Below, one piece after another: positions 5,708 through 10,618 of a stretch of 10,618 nucleotides of DNA; the first letter of the stretch is position 1, and every line of letters starts with the position of its first letter. Source of the DNA: Candidatus Bipolaricaulota bacterium (GTDB taxonomy: Bacteria > Bipolaricaulota > Bipolaricaulia > Bipolaricaulales > Bipolaricaulaceae); assembly GCA_025060555.1 (NCBI GenBank), contig JANXBC010000037.1:1-10618 (forward strand), in the 5' to 3' direction. Under the pieces are notes generated by a model. The model was not told where the DNA came from, ran no database searches, and was given only the letters and a program-made list of their open reading frames with translations. The translations under genes and the position numbers were made by a program.

Positions 5708-6507
5708 CGCACCGCGGCCAAGGCCACCTCGATCTGCTCCGGCGCCGGCTCCCGCGTGGTTAACTTCTGAAAAAGGAGTCCCGGCCAAAGAAGCGGCCTG
5801 AGCCAGCGCCCTTTTGCTCCCAAAAGCAGAAGCTCATAAGTGATAGCGGCTACCACCGGAATGAGCAGGACGCGCGCCAAAAGCCTTGTCCAAAAGGTGC
5901 TAGTAGGAATAAGGGAGAAAACGAGCACTGCTACGACGACAAAAAGGAAAACGAAATTTGTGCCACAACGCGCATGAATAGGACTTTGCTTAAGAGCACT
6001 GGGTAATTCTGGTGTGCCTTTCTCGTAGGCATGAACAACCTTGTGTTCCGCGCCATGATATTGAAATACCCGGCGCACGTCGGGCAAAAAGGAAATCCCC
6101 CAGAGGTAGAGGGTGAAGAAGGCCACGCGGATGCCGCCCTCGACGAGGTTGAGGAGCATTTGGCTTGGGACAGTGATCCGGGAGGCCAAGAAAAAGGGAA
6201 GGGCGATGAAGCCGCCTAAAAGGATGAGGAGGGCGAGGCCAACGGCCAAAATATAGTCCCAGGTGGAGCTTTTCTCTTCCGGGTAAGCGATCTCTGCGGA
6301 GCGCTGGAGGGCGCGCAGGCCCAGGGAAAGAAGCTGGTACAGTTTAATGGGGCCACGCACGAGCGGGATGCGTTCAAGTTTTGGAAATCTTGGGACAAGC
6401 AAGGGCTCGATTACCACCGCCCCATTTGGGTTCCGCACCGCGAGGACAGCGTGCTCCTCATCCGCAATAAGAACGCCCTCTATTACCGCTTGACCACCGA
6501 GGGGCAT
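5668..6507 (-). CDS. DUF1385 family membrane protein (YqhQ-like)
   Basis: The 279-residue product carries all the landmarks I know for DUF1385 (YqhQ in Bacillus): an N-terminal GGQAVIEGVLIAD (4-16), FQYHGAEHKVVHAYEKG near 148-164, a CGT motif in HARCGTNFVFLF, and a C-terminal PGLLFQKLTTREP. Four hydrophobic stretches (about 86-108, 117-140, 185-205 and 208-228) point to an integral membrane protein. The clustered His and Cys residues suggest metal binding, but the function is unknown. The start ATG overlaps the rpmE stop as TAATG, which implies translational coupling; rpmE-DUF1385 adjacency is common in Firmicutes and relatives, often with prfA and prmC, which are not here. The last 13 codons overlap the PHP gene on the other strand. 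Confidence 0.93.
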   Translation of the reverse strand: MPLGGQAVIEGVLIADEEHAVLAVRNPNGAVVIEPLLVPRFPKLERIPLVRGPIKLYQLLSLGLRALQRSAEIAYPEEKSSTWDYILAVGLALLILLGGFIALPFFLASRITVPSQMLLNLVEGGIRVAFFTLYLWGISFLPDVRRVFQYHGAEHKVVHAYEKGTPELPSALKQSPIHARCGTNFVFLFVVVAVLVFSLIPTSTFWTRLLARVLLIPVVAAITYELLLLGAKGRWLRPLLWPGLLFQKLTTREPAPEQIEVALAAVRQVLAARSPSTTE

Positions 6508-6710
6508 TACTTTCTCGTGTACCGGCGGCGATAGCGCTCAATACGGCCCTCGGTATCAGGGGCCTCGGTGCGCTTGGCCCCAAAGAAAGGATGGCACTCA
6601 ATGCATACGTCCACGTGGAGCTCTTTTTTCGTCGAGAGGGTTTCAAATTCCGCCCCGCAGCTACAGCGCACCACAGCCCGATACAATTCCGGATGGATCC
6701 CTTTTTTCAT
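6507..6710 (-). CDS. rpmE: 50S ribosomal protein L31 (zinc-binding type)
   Basis: L31 sits at the central protuberance and bridges the two subunits. The 67-residue product starts MKKGIHPELY and has the four zinc-binding cysteines of the C+ form (Cys16, Cys18, Cys36, Cys39 as CxC...CxxC), then HPFF and a basic C-terminus. The zinc-type form suggests that no switch to a C- paralogue is needed in normal growth, though another copy could lie elsewhere. It follows rpsI after six bases and overlaps DUF1385 by one base. Confidence 0.96.
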   Translation of the reverse strand: MKKGIHPELYRAVVRCSCGAEFETLSTKKELHVDVCIECHPFFGAKRTEAPDTEGRIERYRRRYTRK

Positions 6711-6716
6711 CGATGA

Positions 6717-7160
6717 TCACCGCTTGGAGTACTGTTCCTTCTTGCGCGCTTTGCGATGCCCATACTTCTTGGGCTCAACCTCACGGGCATCGCGGGTGAG
6801 AAGTCCTGCATCCTTGAGGGGCTTCTTGAACTCTGGGACAAGGGCCACCAGAGCCCGCGCAATCCCCAACCTTAGGGCTTCAAGCTGGCCTGTGGGCCCA
6901 CCACCGATGATTTTGGCGCGCACATCGTACCGGCCCAAAGTGCCCGTGATATAGAATGGGCTGAGAAGGTGACGGTTCAGGTAGTCCTGGGCAAAAGCGA
7001 AGGCCTTGAAGTACTCCTCTGCTGGCCGGCCGTTGACCCAAATCTTTCCTGTGCCAGAGCGCAAAAATACACGAGCGATGGCTTCTTTCCTCTTCCCTAC
7101 TCCGTGAGCAAGCCAACCCTGAGCAACACCAGTGGCAACATTTTCCGTCGTTTGCTTCAA
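6717..7160 (-). CDS. rpsI: 30S ribosomal protein S9
   Basis: S9 is a small-subunit protein whose C-terminal tail reaches the P-site tRNA. The conserved body begins with GVGKRKEAIARVFLRSGTGK and includes WVNGRPAEEYF, GGGPTGQLEALRLGIARAL and the basic end KKYGHRKARKKEQYSKR, whose final SKR is the universal tail. I choose the TTG at 7160 as start (147 residues). The in-frame GTG at 7172 lies inside the AGGAGGTGA ribosome binding site and so cannot be the true start. The remaining N-terminal extension of about 20 residues before the core is a little longer than usual. It normally pairs with rplM (L13), but here scpB lies upstream instead, and the gene appears to have its own promoter. Confidence 0.95.
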   Translation of the reverse strand: MKQTTENVATGVAQGWLAHGVGKRKEAIARVFLRSGTGKIWVNGRPAEEYFKAFAFAQDYLNRHLLSPFYITGTLGRYDVRAKIIGGGPTGQLEALRLGIARALVALVPEFKKPLKDAGLLTRDAREVEPKKYGHRKARKKEQYSKR

Positions 7161-7192
7161 GGGTGAAGTCACCTCCTAAAGGCACAACAAAC

Positions 7193-7221
7193 ATCCTAGC
7201 CGATCGCCGCGGGTTCGTCAA
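7193..7221 (-). promoter_or_regulatory. Predicted internal promoter for rpsI-rpmE-DUF1385
   Basis: On the minus strand TTGACG (7221-7216, five of six) is followed by a 17-base spacer and TAGGAT (7198-7193, four of six). The first three bases of the -10 box are the TAG stop codon of scpB. The predicted start near 7186 gives a leader of about 25 bases holding AGGAGGTGA. It would let the ribosomal protein genes be made in greater amounts than the upstream condensin genes. Confidence 0.72.
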
Positions 7222-7708
7222 CGCCGGGGCTGGTGAGGGAGCCGCGCAGCTCCTCTAATGAGGTCGCCCCAAAGTAGCGCAGGAGGTCCGCGGTGACGGT
7301 GAGGATTTTTGTAGTTCCCCGTTCCTCAGCCTGCACAAAACCTCTGGAGATCAATTCCTTTATATGTGCATAAGCTCTTTGGCCGCGAAGCCTTACGACC
7401 TCCGCTTGGGATATAGGGGCGCGGGCCACAATCACCGCCAATGTCCGCAAAGTTTGCTCAGAGAGATCTTGGTGGGGGGCGAATATCCGGACCCGTTCAG
7501 CCAAATCTCCCTTTACCCGTAGGAGATAGCCTCCGCCTTCCTGGGCCAATTCCAGACCACGGTCGGGTTCCTCTAGCTCTTCGCTAAGCTGGGCCAGGAC
7601 ACGGAGGACCACGTGTTCATCGAGGTTCAACTTTTGGCTCAGCTCCGCCACAGAAAGTGGGCGATCCGCCAAAAATAAGGCTGCCTCGATCAGAGCCTTA
7701 GGAATCAT
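7196..7708 (-). CDS. scpB: Segregation and condensation protein B (ScpB, Kite subunit)
   Basis: ScpB is a dimer of winged-helix proteins that binds the ScpA kleisin in the Smc condensin complex. The 170-residue product shows both winged-helix units. The first (about 1-75) has the opening IEAALFLADRPLS (7-19) and RGLELAQEGGGYLLRV (50-65). The second (about 82-155) has LSEQTLRTLAVIVARAPISQ (82-101), LRGQRAYAHIKELISRGFV (107-125) and the conserved end LLRYFGATSLEEL (142-154). The RGQRAYAHIKEL segment resembles archaeal ScpB more than the Bacillus form (recalled comparison). It overlaps scpA by 11 bases and has only a weak ribosome binding site, so coupling is likely. The stop codon doubles as part of a promoter for rpsI. 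Confidence 0.92.
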   Translation of the reverse strand: MIPKALIEAALFLADRPLSVAELSQKLNLDEHVVLRVLAQLSEELEEPDRGLELAQEGGGYLLRVKGDLAERVRIFAPHQDLSEQTLRTLAVIVARAPISQAEVVRLRGQRAYAHIKELISRGFVQAEERGTTKILTVTADLLRYFGATSLEELRGSLTSPGVDEPAAIG

Positions 7709-8369
7709 GCGGCACTTCGATGAGGATTTCCCCTAAGAACTCCGGCTGATGGAGGCGAATCTTTCCCTGTCCGTCCAAATGCAGGAGCTCCAAGAAGCGC
7801 GCGACCCGTTCGTGTGGATCGGAGCTGTTCAAAATTTGAGAAAAGGGGATCACCCGATGCCCATTTACGAGAGCGAGGAGCTTTCTTAATAGCTGCAGGG
7901 CACGAACGACAAAAGGCTCCTCAGTCTTGAGCGGCCTTACTTTTTTCCTTGGGCTCACGGGTTTGTGGCCATGGGATTTAGCCATAGCGGCTGTGAGAGC
8001 GCGCCTAAGATCGGTGATGGTCACGCGGGCCTTGGGCTGGCGGCGGAGGGGCAAGCGCAGCTCCGGACCAATATACACGGGGGAAATTTCCCCGTCCCTG
8101 TTTTCTTCGGTCAACACAGCTTCCACTACCTCCGCCAACGTGGTTTTTCCCTCCATCCGCTCCGATTTCATGCGCAGGAGGACGGAGCTTGCCAAGACCA
8201 TACGCCCAGGAACGCGCATCTCCACTGCGGTAGTAGCGAGGAATTCCCGGAAGCGGCCGATGAGGGCGGTAATATCCAGCGCCCACGGGTCCAAACCGCG
8301 CGTGGCCTCGCGGAAGAGCTCCTCCCAATCCGCACGGGTGAACCGCTCTGGTTGGAAAACCTCAAGCAT
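7698..8369 (-). CDS. scpA: Segregation and condensation protein A (ScpA, kleisin)
   Basis: ScpA is the kleisin that bridges the two Smc heads and closes the ring. The N-terminal Smc-binding part (about 1-75) has DPWALDITALIGRF (27-40) and VPGRMVLASSVLLRMKSE (53-70). A linker with a basic patch follows (about 110-150), then a C-terminal winged helix (about 155-217) ending in FLELLHLDGQGKIRLHQPEF. At 223 residues it is slightly short. The usual bacterial FxGPLDLLLxLI opening is missing. The DPWxxDI and GR..L.ASVLLRMKSE forms recall archaeal ScpA. It overlaps smc by eight bases and scpB by 11. The call is strengthened by its position between smc and scpB. Confidence 0.9.
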   Translation of the reverse strand: MLEVFQPERFTRADWEELFREATRGLDPWALDITALIGRFREFLATTAVEMRVPGRMVLASSVLLRMKSERMEGKTTLAEVVEAVLTEENRDGEISPVYIGPELRLPLRRQPKARVTITDLRRALTAAMAKSHGHKPVSPRKKVRPLKTEEPFVVRALQLLRKLLALVNGHRVIPFSQILNSSDPHERVARFLELLHLDGQGKIRLHQPEFLGEILIEVPHDS

Positions 8370-10618
8370 GGGGCACTAGCTCCATCCCTACAATCTCCGA
8401 GGCCCCATTGCGCAGGACAACCCCATAGATCCGGTCTGCATGGCGCACAAGTTCCTCATTATGGGAAACCACGATCACTTGAGCACTTTTGGCGAACTCC
8501 CGCAGGAGACGCGCCAGGCGTTCAGAGTTGGCTTGGTCCAAAGCGGCATCCACTTCGTCCAAAAGATAAAACGGTGCCGGTCTTCCCGCAGCTAGGGCGA
8601 GGACGAAAGCAATGGCCACCAGGGTTTTCTCTCCCCCGGAGAGGGCATCCAACACGCGTAACTCCTTTCCCGGCAGTCTAACTTGGACGAGGAGATCAGA
8701 GCTGATGTTTCCAGGCTCTGCCAAAACAAGCCGAGCTTCTCCGCCCCCAAAGAGACGCACAAATAACCGGTTCAACTCCGCTGACACATTTTCCACAGTT
8801 TCCAGAAACTTCTCCCGCTTCTTCCTTTCGATCTCCGCAATGAACCGCTCGATCTCCTCCTTCTCCCGCTCCAGGGTATTGACGCGCTCTTTCAACTCCT
8901 GGACCTCGGCTAACGCCGTTTCGTACTCCTCAATGGCCCGGAGGTTAACCGCGCCGAGGGCAGCGAGCTCCCGCTCAATTTGGCGGAGGCGAGCTTGGAG
9001 GACCTCGGGAGCGCCTTGGAGCGGCTGAGCAGGGGGCTGGACCTCGCCCAGGGCGGAGAGCTCCCCCCGGAGTTCCGCAGCCTCTCGTTCATAGCGCGCT
9101 AGATTTGCTCTTTTTCGTTCTAACTCGCGGTAGATCTCCCGGCGGCGTTCGCGCAATGCGAAGAGCTCCCCTTCCTCCCTAGCGCGGGCTGCTTGGAGCT
9201 CCTGGCGTTCTTGGGCCCGCCGGCTCAACTCTTCCTCGGCCTGGTTTAACGCAAGGGAGATCCTCTCGATCTGGGAAGCGAGTTGGGCCCGCTCCTCTTC
9301 ACGCCGCCGCAACTCCTCTTGGCGCAGGGATAACCCTGGGTCGCGCCCCCGCTTTATGGACCCACCCACGATGGCGCCGCCACGCTCCAGGAGGTCCCCA
9401 TCCAGGGTGACCACCCGGACTCCTTCCGTTGTGCGCACCACCTCAAGGGAATCAGCTACCAATGTGTCACCCAGCACGTAGAGGAGAGCAGGCCGTACTT
9501 CCGGTGGGCAGTCCACAAAATCCACAAGGAATCCGTGGACTCCAGGCAGACGTTTGGCGGCTTGGGCCTGGGCGGAGGGAGGAGAAAGGAATAGTTTGTC
9601 CAGGGGCAGGAAACGCGCGCGACCAAGCCCATTCTCCTTAAGATACCGCACACACTGGAGCGCGAGATCCCTGGTGCTCACCACAATATCGTGGGCATGG
9701 TTGCCCAAAGCCGTGGCTAAGGCTTGTTCAAAGCCCTCCCGGGGATGCACGAGCTCGCCCAAGGTGCCCACGATTCCGTCCCATCCCAAACGGAGAACAG
9801 CGGATACGGCTTCCGGTGGCTTTCCGCGCTCCGGCGAAATGCGCGCAAGATCGGCCAGGGTTTGGCGCAGGGTTCCGATTTCCCGGTCCAGGAGTTTCAG
9901 TGCTGCCTCTTTTCCCGAAAGTTCAGCACGAAGCCTTTCCACCGTTTTGATCAAATCGGTCAGGTCCTCTTGCGGGCTAGGGGAAAGCGTGGCTTGGGTG
10001 CGTTCTCGTTCCTCGATTGCTCGATCAAGCTGGTCCACTTCCTGAGCGAGGGCCTCCACCTCTTCGCGGAGTCGCTCCGCTTGGATCAGCGCTTTTTCCA
10101 AAGCTTCTCGTTTGGCTTCGTAGCGCCGGAAGATGAGGGTGGCCTGGATCCGTTCGCGTTCGGCGGAGAGGGTTTGGAAAGCGAGTGCTGCTTCGCGCTG
10201 GCGGAAAAGCTCGGCTAATCTGGCGCGGCGCTCGGCCAGCACGATTCTCCCGGTGTTGAGGCGCTCCTTAACCTGCCCCAGCTCCTCCACAGCTTTGGCT
10301 TTGCGTTCCTCGTAAGCGGCGATCCCTGCCACTTCCTCAAGGATCTCCCGGCGGCGCCGCGCGGAGCCCTCCAAAACGTCGGTCACGGTCCCCTGTTCCA
10401 CGATGTGGTAGCCATTGGGATCGATGTGGGCCAGCGTGAGGAGGTTTTCCACCTCACGGGCGGCAGCCAAGCGGCCCTGGATGCGGTAAGTGGAAGAGTT
10501 TTTTGTGATGCGGCGCGAAATGATGACCTGTGGTTCTGGACAAAGCTCGGAGAAGATTTTGGATTGGTTATCCAAAACAAGGGTGACTTCCGCTTCCTCC
10601 ACGGGTTCCCCGCCGGGC
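8362..10618 (-). CDS. smc: Chromosome condensin ATPase Smc (partial, 5' end outside window)
   Basis: Smc is the ABC-type ATPase of condensin and extrudes DNA loops to fold and segregate chromosomes. About 751 residues are visible; only about the first 70, with Walker A, are missing. Numbering from the codon at 10602, I see the end of the N-terminal head with Gln70 in the Q-loop (VEQGTV, 68-73) and EEVAGIAAYEERK (89-101). A first coiled-coil arm (about 98-255) leads to the hinge (about 272-418: GWDGIVGTLGELV to GGAIVGGSIKRG), and a second arm follows (about 425-600). The C-terminal head has LSGGEKTL (654-661) and the Walker B stretch FYLLDEVDAALDQ (678-690). Predicted full length is about 820 residues, against roughly 1,170-1,190 for typical bacterial or archaeal Smc; the loss is in the arms, not in the heads or hinge. 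scpA and scpB follow with overlaps. Confidence 0.96.
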   Translation of the reverse strand, partial: PGGEPVEEAEVTLVLDNQSKIFSELCPEPQVIISRRITKNSSTYRIQGRLAAAREVENLLTLAHIDPNGYHIVEQGTVTDVLEGSARRRREILEEVAGIAAYEERKAKAVEELGQVKERLNTGRIVLAERRARLAELFRQREAALAFQTLSAERERIQATLIFRRYEAKREALEKALIQAERLREEVEALAQEVDQLDRAIEERERTQATLSPSPQEDLTDLIKTVERLRAELSGKEAALKLLDREIGTLRQTLADLARISPERGKPPEAVSAVLRLGWDGIVGTLGELVHPREGFEQALATALGNHAHDIVVSTRDLALQCVRYLKENGLGRARFLPLDKLFLSPPSAQAQAAKRLPGVHGFLVDFVDCPPEVRPALLYVLGDTLVADSLEVVRTTEGVRVVTLDGDLLERGGAIVGGSIKRGRDPGLSLRQEELRRREEERAQLASQIERISLALNQAEEELSRRAQERQELQAARAREEGELFALRERRREIYRELERKRANLARYEREAAELRGELSALGEVQPPAQPLQGAPEVLQARLRQIERELAALGAVNLRAIEEYETALAEVQELKERVNTLEREKEEIERFIAEIERKKREKFLETVENVSAELNRLFVRLFGGGEARLVLAEPGNISSDLLVQVRLPGKELRVLDALSGGEKTLVAIAFVLALAAGRPAPFYLLDEVDAALDQANSERLARLLREFAKSAQVIVVSHNEELVRHADRIYGVVLRNGASEIVGMELVPHA

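Noticed and set aside
5700..5735. Small GGCC-AA-GGCC hairpin as terminator between the convergent operons
   Set aside because: Only four base pairs with a two-base loop and no T-tract on either strand.
7161..7172. GTG start of rpsI
   Set aside because: The codon is part of the AGGAGGTGA ribosome binding site, so initiation there is not credible. The TTG at 7160 fits better.
7965..8681. 238-codon plus-strand open frame
   Set aside because: Antisense to scpA and the end of smc, both with clear conserved motifs.
1..10618. CRISPR arrays, insertion sequences, tRNA or rRNA genes
   Set aside because: No repeat-spacer pattern, no transposase or terminal repeats, and no cloverleaf or rRNA sequence was seen. 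Nearly all bases are accounted for by core genes.

Overview
The window is a gene-dense, high-GC bacterial chromosome segment made only of core genes. I see no mobile element, CRISPR array, tRNA, rRNA or foreign-looking island. The organism is a bacterium: it has GroES/GroEL under a CIRCE operator, bacterial-type EF-P, NusB, zinc-type L31, S9, and sigma-A-like promoters with 17-base spacers. A Gls24/Asp23-AmaP set and a DUF1385 gene next to rpmE recall Firmicutes, Thermotogota and other deep-branching or monoderm-like lineages. The arginine-tipped EF-P resembles that of Thermus. ScpA and ScpB look more archaeal than Bacillus-like. I would guess a deep-branching, possibly thermophilic lineage (Bipolaricaulota/Acetothermia or similar), with low confidence.

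Layout. (1) 1-152 (+): the arginine-rich tail of an unrecognised protein, followed by the groEL terminator hairpin. (2) 205-2107 (-): groES-groEL, with its promoter and a CIRCE element over the predicted transcription start. (3) 2220-2642 (+): a small DUF2227-type membrane protein, divergent from groES, apparently read from a leaderless GTG. (4) 2692-5707 (+): an operon of efp, two Asp23/Gls24 genes, an AmaP-like membrane anchor, nusB and a PHP-domain hydrolase. A good promoter lies just before efp, and almost all genes overlap or nearly touch. (5) 5668-10618 (-), reading leftwards from the right edge: smc (5' end cut off), scpA, scpB, rpsI, rpmE and DUF1385. A second promoter at the end of scpB can drive the last three. 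This operon meets the PHP gene tail to tail with a 40-base overlap.

Function. The left operon is the chaperonin folding machine under HrcA-type heat-shock control. The middle operon joins translation (EF-P), an envelope-associated Asp23 assembly, and rRNA transcription (NusB) with a putative RNA-end or nucleotide hydrolase. The right operon encodes the complete Smc-ScpA-ScpB condensin together with two ribosomal proteins.

The most notable points are: an Smc predicted at only about 820 residues, with both coiled-coil arms shortened by similar amounts; archaeal-looking kleisin and Kite partners in one smc-scpA-scpB operon; three Gls24-like proteins between efp and nusB; nusB coupled to an RNase AM-like PHP protein; and rpsI without rplM, driven by a promoter whose -10 box contains the scpB stop codon. 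No entirely new system is evident.
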